Origin: an uncultured Fusobacterium sp.
GTDB taxonomy: Bacteria > Fusobacteriota > Fusobacteriia > Fusobacteriales > Fusobacteriaceae
DNA length: 64,000 nucleotides
Direction: 5' to 3'
NCBI RefSeq assembly: GCF_905200055.1
Contig: NZ_CAJKIS010000007.1
Coordinates: 1 to 64,000, forward strand
The notes below the pieces were generated by a model, which made no database searches, had not been told where the DNA came from, and was given only the letters and a program-made list of their open reading frames with translations. Below, in pieces: positions 54,292-62,401 of this stretch (the first letter of the stretch is position 1; each line of letters starts with the position of its first letter). Position numbers and translations under genes: made by a program.

Positions 54292-54323
54292 TCTCCACTA
54301 TTCACCTAGAATAATGATTATTT

Positions 54324-54369
54324 AGTATTTAGTATTTTCTATATATTTTTTCATTATTTTTAGTATTTT
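54324..54369. promoter_or_regulatory. AGTATTTT direct repeats, candidate operator
   Basis: AGTATTTT at 54331-54338 and 54362-54369 (31 bp apart), with an extra AGTATTT at 54324. The same pair at the same distance occurs upstream of kduD. Confidence 0.5.
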
Positions 54370-54560
54370 TTTTAGTGATTTTTTTATACAACTTTAATAT
54401 TTTTCACTTGTAAATTAGAAATAAAGATCAGTTATGCTTGAAATTGTTTTTTTTATTCATTTTTCTTTTATTTTTTTGATTTTATTTTCAATTTTTTCAC
54501 TAGTTTTTCTTATTCAAATTTCTATCTTGATTTATGAATACATTTCTTTTTATAAAAATA

Positions 54561-54599
54561 AAAAATGGTTCCTAATAGTACACTTAATTAGAAACCATT
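54561..54599 (-). terminator. Terminator after the family 1 binding protein gene
   Basis: AATGGTT (54564-54570) and CTAAT pair with ATTAG and AACCATT (54593-54599); T run on the minus strand. Confidence 0.8.
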
Positions 54600-54604
54600 C
54601 TTTT

Positions 54605-56167
54605 CTATTTGTTTATAAATCTTCTATATGCTTGCTTTTGTATTTCTTTTGCTCTCTCTAGTCCAGCTTTATTTAACCTATAAATATAATTATTCCAATC
54701 TCTGTCTACATTTGAAACCCCTAATATCCAAATTTGTGCCATTTCTTCTGTTATTGATCTCAATTGCATCTCTATTTGAGATAGTTCTTCTATTTCTTCC
54801 ATTGTATACTTTAATGCTGGCAACGGATCTTTTACTACTCCAGATTTTATATAAAGATCCATATCTTTTACTGTTTGTGGATCCGCCCATTCTCTTTCAT
54901 TATTTGCATCCTGGAACATTCCCAATCTATACTGAGCTCCTGTTTCTCTAAGTACAGCTAATGGTGGACGTCCTTGAGAATCTTTTAAAATCTTATCTGT
55001 GAATTTCGGTTTTCCATTCACTAAAATATAATCTTCTCCTTCTACTCCAAAATTCCATAATCTTCTTCCTTCTTCCGTATACCAGAAATCAAAATATTTA
55101 ATTATTGTCACTGGATCTTTTGCTTTTGAAGTTATAGACCACCCTCCTAAATAATTAGGTCTTGAAAAAGAAGTTTTCTTTTTTCCATCAAATTCAGGAG
55201 GTAAAATTACTGAAAACTCAAAACCAGGTATACTTTTTTCAAGACGACTATTATAATTTCCTGTACTTGAAAACCAATCACAAGTAAATCCTCCTATATT
55301 GTTATTTAAGATATAATCTCTTGATGTTAAACTTCTTGTCAATACCTCTTGATCTATCAGTCCTTCTTCAAACCATTTTGCTATTTCTCTTATTGCTTTT
55401 CTATATTCTGGTTGAGCTGGACCATAAACAGGATTTTTTCCATCAGAATTATACCAAGTAGATTCTGCTTTAAATATATCTAATAATGCAGTAGTGACCT
55501 TATTTATTGTATTTCCTCTTATAAATACTGGAATCTCATCTTTTTTTCCATTTCCATTAGGATCTTTATCTCTAAAAGCTATTAAAACCTCATATAATTC
55601 CTCTACCGTTTTAGGTTCTTTTAATCCTAATTTTCTCAGCCAATCCTTCCTAATATAATACCCTTGTGAAGTTCTTATATTTTCATAATCATTATAGTTA
55701 GGTATCATATATATATGGCCATCTGCTGCTACTGCATCTTTTTTATATTCTGGATTTTCATCAAAAAATTTTTTTATATTTGGAGCATGATCTTCTATTA
55801 ATTTTTCTAAAGGTATAACCTTTTTTTCTGCTCCTAATTTTTCCAATTCTATTGGATATTCATATCCAATAATATCAGGGATATTTCCAGTTATTAACAT
55901 AAGATGAAAAGCTTGAACTTCGTCACTTTGATTTTTTGAAGCTATTCCTTTTAATCTTATATTTGTCATCTCTGTTGCTTTTCTAAAAACAGGAAGTTCC
56001 CCGTTAAAAGCTTTTCCTAAATGTATTGCAAATATAGTAAACTCTTTTAACTCCTTTGAAATTAGATATTTACTTTTTTCATCTACCTTAATTTTCTCTT
56101 CTTTATTAATTTTTTCGCATCCTAAAATTAAAAATAAAAGAGTAATTATTAAATATATTTTTTTCAC
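54605..56167 (-). CDS. Family 1 extracellular solute-binding lipoprotein (LplA/YtcQ-like)
   Basis: Signal peptide with lipobox LILGC (Cys17), so anchored to a membrane. The 520-residue body has the large SBP_bac_1 pattern: GIASKNQSDEVQAFHLMLITGNIPDII, YIRKDWLRKLGLKEPKTVEELYEVLIAFRDKDPNGNGKKDEIP, with the calcium-loop-like DPNGNGKKDE. Such proteins feed oligosaccharide ABC transporters and go with YesN-type regulators, as found at 46.5 kb. No permease gene lies near, so it is an orphan. Confidence 0.88.
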   Translation of the reverse strand: MKKIYLIITLLFLILGCEKINKEEKIKVDEKSKYLISKELKEFTIFAIHLGKAFNGELPVFRKATEMTNIRLKGIASKNQSDEVQAFHLMLITGNIPDIIGYEYPIELEKLGAEKKVIPLEKLIEDHAPNIKKFFDENPEYKKDAVAADGHIYMIPNYNDYENIRTSQGYYIRKDWLRKLGLKEPKTVEELYEVLIAFRDKDPNGNGKKDEIPVFIRGNTINKVTTALLDIFKAESTWYNSDGKNPVYGPAQPEYRKAIREIAKWFEEGLIDQEVLTRSLTSRDYILNNNIGGFTCDWFSSTGNYNSRLEKSIPGFEFSVILPPEFDGKKKTSFSRPNYLGGWSITSKAKDPVTIIKYFDFWYTEEGRRLWNFGVEGEDYILVNGKPKFTDKILKDSQGRPPLAVLRETGAQYRLGMFQDANNEREWADPQTVKDMDLYIKSGVVKDPLPALKYTMEEIEELSQIEMQLRSITEEMAQIWILGVSNVDRDWNNYIYRLNKAGLERAKEIQKQAYRRFINK

Positions 56168-56293
56168 TTTTCCTCCTGTATTTAACTATAATCCTTAATT
56201 TAATTATAACATTTAACTATCCCTTTACAAAATAATATTTTAACTAAAATATCTAAACAACTCTAAATACTTTAATCAAAATATTATATAAAT

Positions 56294-56319
56294 AAAGGAA
56301 AGGTAAAAACCTTTCCTTT
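56294..56319. terminator. Terminator after kduI
   Basis: AAAGGAAAGGT (56294-56304) pairs with ACCTTTCCTTT (56309-56319), T-rich on the minus side. Confidence 0.8.
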
Positions 56320-56345
56320 ATAAAAACATAAATTTAATATAATTA

Positions 56346-57182
56346 TTATCTTAAATCTTCCATTGCTACATGGTCCATATCAGTAAATGTTTGGTTTTCT
56401 CCAACCATTCCCCATATGAATGTATAGTTGCTTGTTCCTACACCAGAGTGGATTGACCAAGATGGAGAGATAACTCCTTGTTCATTAGCCATGATGATGT
56501 GTCTAGTTTCTGTAGGTTCTCCCATTAGGTGGAAAACTCTTGTTTCTGGTTGCATGTTGAAGTAGAAGTAAACTTCCATTCTTCTTTCATGAGTGTGGCA
56601 TGGCATTGTGTTCCACATGTTATTTGGTTCAAGAACTGTCATTCCCATTAATAATTGACAAGATTTACATACTGCTGGGTGAACATATTGGAATATTGTT
56701 CTTTCGTTTGAGTTTGCTAAGCTTCCTAGTTTAACTGGGTTAGCTTTTTCTATGTCAATTTTAACTATTGGATAAGTTGTATGAGCTGGTGCTGAGTTTA
56801 CATAGAATTTAGCTGGGTTAGCTGAATCTTCTGATGTAAATACTAATTCTTTAGAACCCATTCCAACATATAGTCCATCTTTTGGATTCATTTTGTATTC
56901 TACACCGTCTACAACTATTTTACCTGCTCCACCGATGTTGATTACTCCTAATTCTCTTCTTTCTAGGAAAAATTCAGATCCAAGTTCTTTACTTCCTTCA
57001 AGTCTAACTTCTTTAGTTACTGGCATGATTCCTCCAGCAATTATTCTGTCAACATGAGAATAAGTTAAAGCTGCTTCGTCTGCTTCAAATATAGTTTCTA
57101 TAAAATAATGTTTTCTTAATTCTTCAGTTGTGTAATGTTTTGAATCTTCTGGATGATTTGCATATCTTACATCTAATTTCAT
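56346..57182 (-). CDS. kduI: 5-keto-4-deoxyuronate isomerase KduI
   Basis: Isomerises 5-keto-4-deoxyuronate (from unsaturated uronate) to 2,5-diketo-3-deoxygluconate. 278 residues, cupin fold with the metal site MPCHTHERRMEVYFYF and WSIHSGVGTSNYTFIWGMVGENQ, both typical of KduI. Begins 37 bp after kduD with an AAAGGAGAG site. Confidence 0.95.
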   Translation of the reverse strand: MKLDVRYANHPEDSKHYTTEELRKHYFIETIFEADEAALTYSHVDRIIAGGIMPVTKEVRLEGSKELGSEFFLERRELGVINIGGAGKIVVDGVEYKMNPKDGLYVGMGSKELVFTSEDSANPAKFYVNSAPAHTTYPIVKIDIEKANPVKLGSLANSNERTIFQYVHPAVCKSCQLLMGMTVLEPNNMWNTMPCHTHERRMEVYFYFNMQPETRVFHLMGEPTETRHIIMANEQGVISPSWSIHSGVGTSNYTFIWGMVGENQTFTDMDHVAMEDLR

Positions 57183-57219
57183 TTTATCTCTCCTTTATAT
57201 TTAAATTTATTTTTATTGA

Positions 57220-57999
57220 CTATCTAACTAGCCATCCACCATCTACTGCTAAGATGTGTCCATTTACATAGTCTGATGCTTTACTTGCTAAGAATACTAC
57301 TGCTCCCATTAAATCAAATGGATCTGCCCATCTTTCTGCTGGTATTCTCGATAAGATTTCTGCATTTCTTTTTTCATCTGCTCTTATTGGTGCTGTGTTT
57401 GCTGTTTTGATATATCCTGGTGCTATTGCATTGATTTGGATATTTTTGCAAGCTAGTTCATTTGCAAATGCTTTTGTTATTCCTGCTACTGCATGTTTAC
57501 TTGCTGTGTAAGGTGGAACGAATTTTCCTCCTTGGAATGATAGCATTGATGCGATGTTTATGATTTTTCCTGATCCTTGATTTACCATTATTTTAGCTGC
57601 TTCTTGGCTTAGATGGTAAACTGAATCGATATTGATTGCCATTACTGCATCCCAATCTGAATCTTTGTATTCTAATAGTGGAGCTCTTCTTATTGTTCCT
57701 GCATTATTTACTAATATATCTAGTCTTCCATATACTTTTACACATTCTTCTATTGTTGCTGTTACTTGTGCTCTATCTGTTAAATCAGCTTGGAAGAAGT
57801 GAATTTTTCTTCCTTGTTTTTCTACTAATTCTCTAGTTTCATCCCATGCTGTATCATAAGTTACTACAAATAAGTCTGCACCTGCTTTAGCTAATGCTAC
57901 TACATATGCTTGTCCTAGTCCTGTATTTCCTCCAGTTACAACTGCTACTTTTCCTTCTAGTGAGAAGAAATTCATTGAAAACTGTTCTAATTGATCCAT
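57220..57999 (-). CDS. kduD: 2-keto-3-deoxygluconate oxidoreductase KduD (SDR)
   Basis: Reduces 2,5-diketo-3-deoxygluconate to 2-keto-3-deoxygluconate. Classical short-chain dehydrogenase of 259 residues: TGGNTGLGQAY cofactor loop, NNAGTIRR, catalytic Ser and YTASKHAVAG. Residues ALKD-like start MDQLEQFSMNFFSLEGKVAVVTGG is as in KduD. AAAGGAGGA site before ATG. First gene of kduD-kduI. Confidence 0.92.
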   Translation of the reverse strand: MDQLEQFSMNFFSLEGKVAVVTGGNTGLGQAYVVALAKAGADLFVVTYDTAWDETRELVEKQGRKIHFFQADLTDRAQVTATIEECVKVYGRLDILVNNAGTIRRAPLLEYKDSDWDAVMAINIDSVYHLSQEAAKIMVNQGSGKIINIASMLSFQGGKFVPPYTASKHAVAGITKAFANELACKNIQINAIAPGYIKTANTAPIRADEKRNAEILSRIPAERWADPFDLMGAVVFLASKASDYVNGHILAVDGGWLVR

Positions 58000-58359
58000 A
58001 GTTATAAATCCTCCTTTATATATTTTTATCTTTGTTATAAAGATATATACTTACAATTCAATTATTACATATTAAAAAGTAAAAGTAAATCTTCAATTTT
58101 ACATTTGCATTTTTCTATCTTTTATCTTTTTTTTATTTTTTTATTAACCAATATTTAACAACTCTTTTTTATTTTTAATTATATTTTTATAGTATTTTCT
58201 ATTAATTATTTATTATAATTTAGTATTTTTTATTTATAAAAGATTTTATATATGATTATAATTTAGAACTCTATTTTACATTAAATATACTAAAAACTCT
58301 CTTTCTATATCTTAAAAGCATACTACATTACTTTTAAAAATTATAGTTTAACAACAAAA
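58000..58359. other. Regulatory intergenic region upstream of kduDI
   Basis: About 360 bp with no gene. It holds an AGTATTTT repeat pair at 58191 and 58222 and A/T-rich sequence with possible but unclear promoters (for instance TAATAA near 58064 on minus with TTTACT at 58084-58089). Confidence 0.5.
58191..58229. promoter_or_regulatory. AGTATTTT direct repeats, candidate operator
   Basis: AGTATTTTCTAT starts at 58191 and TTTAGTATTTTT covers 58219-58230, so the AGTATTTT copies are 31 bp apart as upstream of the sulfatase gene. Confidence 0.5.
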
Positions 58360-58387
58360 AAAGCTGTACAACAATTTGTACAGCTTT
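58360..58387 (-). terminator. Terminator after the aldolase gene
   Basis: AAAGCTGTACAA (58360-58371) pairs with TTGTACAGCTTT (58376-58387), T run on the minus strand. Confidence 0.9.
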
Positions 58388-58410
58388 AATATCAATATCT
58401 ATATATTAGA

Positions 58411-59328
58411 TTAGAAAAATTTAGCATATGCAGCATCGATCATTTTTGCACAAGCTTCTACTTTTGGCATATCTTCTGCTACTAATTCTGGTAATGGATT
58501 TCTTACGCTTCCACAATCTATTCCTTCTCTCATTTTTAAGATTGCTTTCATTACTGCGTATAAGTTTCCTTTACATCCACACATTGCATAGATTATTCTA
58601 CATGCTTCATATTGGATTTCTCTTGCTTTTGCAATTTCTCCTGCTTTGAATAATCTTTCTATTTCTAAGTATAATTCAGGCATTACTCCGTATGTTCCAC
58701 CGATTCCTCCATCAGCTCCCATAGCTAGTCCTGATAATAATTGTTCGTCTGGACCATTGAATACTACTCTTTCTGCTCCTAGTTCATCTTTGAACATTTG
58801 AATGTCTTGTACTGGCATTGATGAGTTTTTAACTCCTATTACTCTAGGGTTTTTCATCATTTCTTTTAATAATGACATTGTTAATGATACTCCTGCTAAT
58901 TGAGGAATATTGTAGATTATAAAGTCAGTATTAGGTGCTGCTGCTGACATATCGTTCCAGTATTTTGCGATTCCGTGTTCAGGTAGTTTAAAGTAGATTG
59001 GTGGAATTGCTGCTATTGCATCTACTCCTAATGATTCTGCATGAGCTGCTAACTCTTGGCTATCTCTTGTGTTGTTACAAGCAATATGAGCTATTACAGT
59101 CATTTTTCCTTTTGCTATTTTCATTACGTTTTCTAGAACTAATTTACGTTCTGCAACGCTTTGGTAGATACATTCTCCTGATGATCCTCCAACATATACT
59201 CCTTTTACCCCTTTATCTAATAAGTGTTGAGTTAATTTTTGTACTCCTTCAACGCTGATATTTCCTTCATTGTCATAACAAGCATAAAATGCTGGTATTA
59301 TTCCTTGGTATTTTTCCACATTTCTCAT
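58411..59328 (-). CDS. DHDPS/neuraminate-lyase family aldolase
   Basis: Class I Schiff-base aldolase with a TIM barrel. GGSSGECIYQS is closer to the neuraminate lyase motif GGSTGE than to GTTGE of DapA; the catalytic Tyr is in IIYNIPQLAG, the Schiff-base Lys in IGVKNSS, and GPDEQLLSGLAMGADGGIGGTYG holds the Asp/Glu pair that binds the polyol tail in NanA. Substrate could be sialic acid, but among kdu genes it may split 2-keto-3-deoxygluconate. I prefer the ATG at 59328 (MRNVEKYQG, 305 residues), preceded by GAGAGG; the open frame reaches 59358. Confidence 0.85.
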   Translation of the reverse strand: MRNVEKYQGIIPAFYACYDNEGNISVEGVQKLTQHLLDKGVKGVYVGGSSGECIYQSVAERKLVLENVMKIAKGKMTVIAHIACNNTRDSQELAAHAESLGVDAIAAIPPIYFKLPEHGIAKYWNDMSAAAPNTDFIIYNIPQLAGVSLTMSLLKEMMKNPRVIGVKNSSMPVQDIQMFKDELGAERVVFNGPDEQLLSGLAMGADGGIGGTYGVMPELYLEIERLFKAGEIAKAREIQYEACRIIYAMCGCKGNLYAVMKAILKMREGIDCGSVRNPLPELVAEDMPKVEACAKMIDAAYAKFF

Positions 59329-59391
59329 TTTTAAACCTCTCCTTTTTCTTAAATACATCTATATATTTATTGTATCTTAGCCTCTAAAAAT

Positions 59392-59420
59392 AGAATAACA
59401 AAAATAAAAGAAAATGTCAA
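59392..59420 (-). promoter_or_regulatory. Promoter of the aldolase gene
   Basis: Minus strand TTGACA, 17 bp, TATTCT. Confidence 0.75.
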
Positions 59421-59532
59421 TATTCTTTTAAAAAAAAAGAAACTTTTATTTTTTCTATTTTTCTTCATCTTTATAAAACCTAGATTTTAGCCATTTCTTA
59501 CTATATATATTATTTTAAAATAAATTTTTTCA

Positions 59533-59561
59533 TTGCAAACATTCAAAGCTTTTGTTATATT
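59533..59561 (+). promoter_or_regulatory. Promoter of the RpiR regulator gene
   Basis: TTGCAA, 17 bp, TATATT with a TGT extension; divergent from the aldolase promoter. Confidence 0.7.
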
Positions 59562-59612
59562 ATTAGGTGATTCTAACGTTTTTACTCAAAAAAATAATAC
59601 ATTAAGTGTGAG

Positions 59613-60497
59613 GTGGTTAAAATAAAGAAGAATGTGCTTTTTCATATAACAAATGAGTATCCTACTTTTAGTAAGTCTCTAAAAAAAATAGCTGATTATA
59701 TTCTTTCAAATACTGCACAACCACAATATCTATCTATACATCAATTAGCTGATATTTGTGATGTCAGTGAATCATCTGTTTTTAGACTTTGTCAAATATT
59801 AGGGTTTAATGGTTATAAAGAATTTAAATATGCCCTTGCTGAAGCTAATAGTGCTACTCTTACTGATGGTGGAATAGAAGCTTATGCTGAAATACTTCCT
59901 GAAGATTCTTTTGGAGAGATGGCAAAAAAACTATTTGCATATAATGTAGCTTCAATCAATCAAACTTTACAACTTATTGATAAAGAAGCTTATTGTAAAG
60001 CTGCAAAGCATCTAAAAGCTGCAAAACATGTTTACTGTTTTGGACAAGGTGCAAGTGGAATTATGGCTCAAGAGTTATGGGGACGTTTTATAACTGTTTC
60101 TAGCAACTTCTCATATATCACTGATCCACATCTACAAACTATTGTAACTGCTAATTGTGATAAAGATGATGTTATCGTCCTTTTCTCATATTCAGGAGCA
60201 ACTCAAGATGGACCTAGACTTTTGTCTGAGGCTAAAATAAGAGGAGCTAAAACTATTCTTATTACACATTATAGAAAAAGTTTTGCCAGTGAATTCGCCG
60301 ATATAATTCTCCTTTGTGGTTCTAGGGAAACACCTAAACAAACTGGAAGTATAGCTGCTAAAATGGCTCAACTCTTTGTTATAGATCTTCTATTCAATGA
60401 ATTTTATAGAATTAATCCTATTGAAGCTGAAGAGGCAATAAAAAGAACTTCTATAGCTATGGAAACAAAACTATTACATGAAAATAGTAAAAAATAA
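59613..60497 (+). CDS. MurR/RpiR family transcriptional regulator
   Basis: N-terminal RpiR helix-turn-helix (about 1-85: YLSIHQLADICDVSESSVFRLCQILGFNGYKEFKY) and a C-terminal SIS sugar-phosphate-binding domain (about 125-265: VYCFGQGASGIMAQELWGRF, IVLFSYSGATQDG). It is divergent from the aldolase gene and likely senses a phosphorylated or acidic sugar. The first usable codon is GTG at 59613, which overlaps the best ribosome site (GAGGTGG at 59610-59616); 5 bp after that site is an in-frame ATA at 59622. The true start is thus uncertain. Confidence 0.88.
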   Translation: MVKIKKNVLFHITNEYPTFSKSLKKIADYILSNTAQPQYLSIHQLADICDVSESSVFRLCQILGFNGYKEFKYALAEANSATLTDGGIEAYAEILPEDSFGEMAKKLFAYNVASINQTLQLIDKEAYCKAAKHLKAAKHVYCFGQGASGIMAQELWGRFITVSSNFSYITDPHLQTIVTANCDKDDVIVLFSYSGATQDGPRLLSEAKIRGAKTILITHYRKSFASEFADIILLCGSRETPKQTGSIAAKMAQLFVIDLLFNEFYRINPIEAEEAIKRTSIAMETKLLHENSKK

Positions 60498-60573
60498 ATT
60501 TTATATTATTTTAACAAAATTTTAACTTTTATTTACTTCTTTAATTCATAAAATAAATACTAATTTTAATTTT

Positions 60574-60627
60574 TTTACATATTTTTTACATAGAATTAAC
60601 ATTCTTATTACACATTAATGATAATAT
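60574..60627 (+). promoter_or_regulatory. Pho-box array and -10 of the Na/Pi cotransporter gene
   Basis: TTTACA (60574), TTTACA (60585), TTAACA (60596) and ATTACA (60607), start-to-start 11 bp, then TAATAT (60622-60627) after 9 bp: the same geometry as at pstS and pstC. Confidence 0.75.
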
Positions 60628-60667
60628 TTTTTTGATTATAAAGTTTAATTTATTTTTAGGAGGGAAA

Positions 60668-62308
60668 ATGTATTTTGACATTGCATTTAATGTTCTTGGA
60701 GGATTAGGTATATTTCTATTTGGAATGGATAGTATGTCTTCAGGAATGCAAAAATTAGCTGGACAAAGATTAAAAAAGATTCTAGCTTTATTAACTACTA
60801 ATAGGGTTGTTGCTATACTAATGGGTATGTTAGTTACTATGTTAGTTCAATCTTCTTCTGTTAGTACTGTTATGACTATTGGATTCGTTAATGCATCTTT
60901 ATTAACTTTGAAACAAGCTCTTGGGGTTATTTTTGGAGCTAATATTGGAACTACAATTACTGGTTGGATTCTTGTCTTAAACATAGGAAAGTATGGACTA
61001 CCTATGGTAGGAGCTGGAGCTATCCTATATATGTTTTTAAAAGGTGAAAAAGCAAAAACTAGAGCTTTAACATTTATGGGACTTGGAATGATCTTCCTTG
61101 GGCTTCAACTTATGAGTAATGGATTAAAACCTGTTAGAAGTATGCCAGAATTTGTTCGTCTTTTCAGTCTATTTTCAGCTGATTCATACTTTGGAGTTTT
61201 AAAAGTTGCCTTTGTTGGGGCTTTAATTACAGCTATTGTTCAATCTTCTTCAGCTACATTAGGAATTACTATTACTCTTGCTGTACAAGGTTTAATTGAT
61301 TATCCTACTGCTGTAGCTCTTGTGCTTGGAGAAAATGTTGGAACTACAATAACTGCTTTCTTAGCAACTTTAAATGCTAATGCAAATGCTAAAAGAGCTG
61401 CTTATGCCCATACTATTATTAATACAATAGGAGTTATCTGGGTAACTGGTATATTCCCATACTATCTTGATTTCCTTTCTAATTTTGGAAGTCCAGAAAC
61501 AAATATAACTATGGCTATAGCAACTGCACATACAATGTTTAACGTATCAAATGTAATAATCTTTACTCCATTTATTGGTATTCTTGCTGATTTCTTAACA
61601 AAAATTGTTAAAGATGATGAAAAAACAAGTGAAAGAATTACTCATATTGATGAGTTAATGTTGAAAACTCCAAGTGTTGTAGTTGGACAAACTAAAACAG
61701 AAGTTTTAACTATGGGAAAAAACATTAGTGAAATGTTTAGCACTTTAAAAGATATCTATCAATCTAATAGATCTATATCTGAAGATGAAGTTAAGAGAAT
61801 GAGAAAGATTGAAGATGACTTAGATATATATCAAAAAGAGATTACTACTGCTAACTTCATTATTTTAAATAATAAAAATATAACAGATAATCTAAAAATT
61901 GATACTAAAAATAACTTAGAAGTTTGTGATGAATATGAAACAATTAGTGATTACTTAATGAGAATTATCAGTTCATTAAAAAGACTTCAAGATAATAGTA
62001 TTCCTTTAACAGAGGAAGAAAAAAATACTCTTTCTACAATGAATAAAGATACAGAAGAGCTATTTAGAAATATCAATACTGCTTATGCTACTAAAAATAA
62101 AGAGATGATGATAAGATCAATAGAAAAAGCCAATGCTATTACAGAAAATTATAGAATTGCTAAGGATAAACACCTTGTTAATGCAGGTTGCCATGAAACA
62201 CCTATTGCTATGCTTACTACAAGCTATATGGACACTCTAAATTATTATAGAAGAGTTAGAGACCATATTTACAACATCATTGAAGGATTTGAAGTTTACC
62301 AATACTAG
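60668..62308 (+). CDS. Na/Pi cotransporter family protein
   Basis: Inner-membrane phosphate symporter of 546 residues. The duplicated Na_Pi_cotrans core holds two QSSS motifs: LVQSSSVSTVMTIGFVNA and AIVQSSSATLGITITLAV, with GANIGTTITGW and GENVGTTITAF. From about residue 340 a PhoU-like helical domain forms the C-terminus. The ATG at 60668 follows TTAGGAGGG; the open frame extends upstream past this site. Its Pho-box array predicts induction on phosphate starvation. Confidence 0.93.
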   Translation: MYFDIAFNVLGGLGIFLFGMDSMSSGMQKLAGQRLKKILALLTTNRVVAILMGMLVTMLVQSSSVSTVMTIGFVNASLLTLKQALGVIFGANIGTTITGWILVLNIGKYGLPMVGAGAILYMFLKGEKAKTRALTFMGLGMIFLGLQLMSNGLKPVRSMPEFVRLFSLFSADSYFGVLKVAFVGALITAIVQSSSATLGITITLAVQGLIDYPTAVALVLGENVGTTITAFLATLNANANAKRAAYAHTIINTIGVIWVTGIFPYYLDFLSNFGSPETNITMAIATAHTMFNVSNVIIFTPFIGILADFLTKIVKDDEKTSERITHIDELMLKTPSVVVGQTKTEVLTMGKNISEMFSTLKDIYQSNRSISEDEVKRMRKIEDDLDIYQKEITTANFIILNNKNITDNLKIDTKNNLEVCDEYETISDYLMRIISSLKRLQDNSIPLTEEEKNTLSTMNKDTEELFRNINTAYATKNKEMMIRSIEKANAITENYRIAKDKHLVNAGCHETPIAMLTTSYMDTLNYYRRVRDHIYNIIEGFEVYQY

Positions 62309-62314
62309 AATTTT

Positions 62315-62353
62315 AAGTGTCTAAAGTTTTAAATAAACTTTAGGCACTTTTTT
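62315..62353 (+). terminator. Terminator after the Na/Pi cotransporter gene
   Basis: AAGTGTCTAAAGTT (62315-62328) pairs with AACTTTAGGCACTT (62336-62349) with one G-U pair, then Ts. Confidence 0.85.
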
Positions 62354-62401
62354 TATTATATGTTATTATATAAATATAATAGCTATAATTGGAGGATAAA
62401 T

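Larger units (their letters stand above)
54174..54560. other. Regulatory intergenic region upstream of the sulfatase operon
   Basis: About 390 bp without a supportable gene. It holds the sulfatase promoter near 54264-54291 and AGTATTTT repeats at 54331 and 54362. The open frame on the plus strand from 54434 is a translation of poly-T sequence and not credible. Confidence 0.6.

Noticed and set aside
54434..54661. Open frame on the plus strand coding a hydrophobic 75-residue peptide
   Set aside because: It is a translation of poly-T-rich intergenic sequence, overlaps the end of the binding lipoprotein gene, and has no ribosome site.
60511..60540. Extra TTAACA/TTAACT hexamers upstream of the Na/Pi array as a second Pho-box set
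   Set aside because: Only two copies keep the 11-bp period, and no -10 lies at the right distance.
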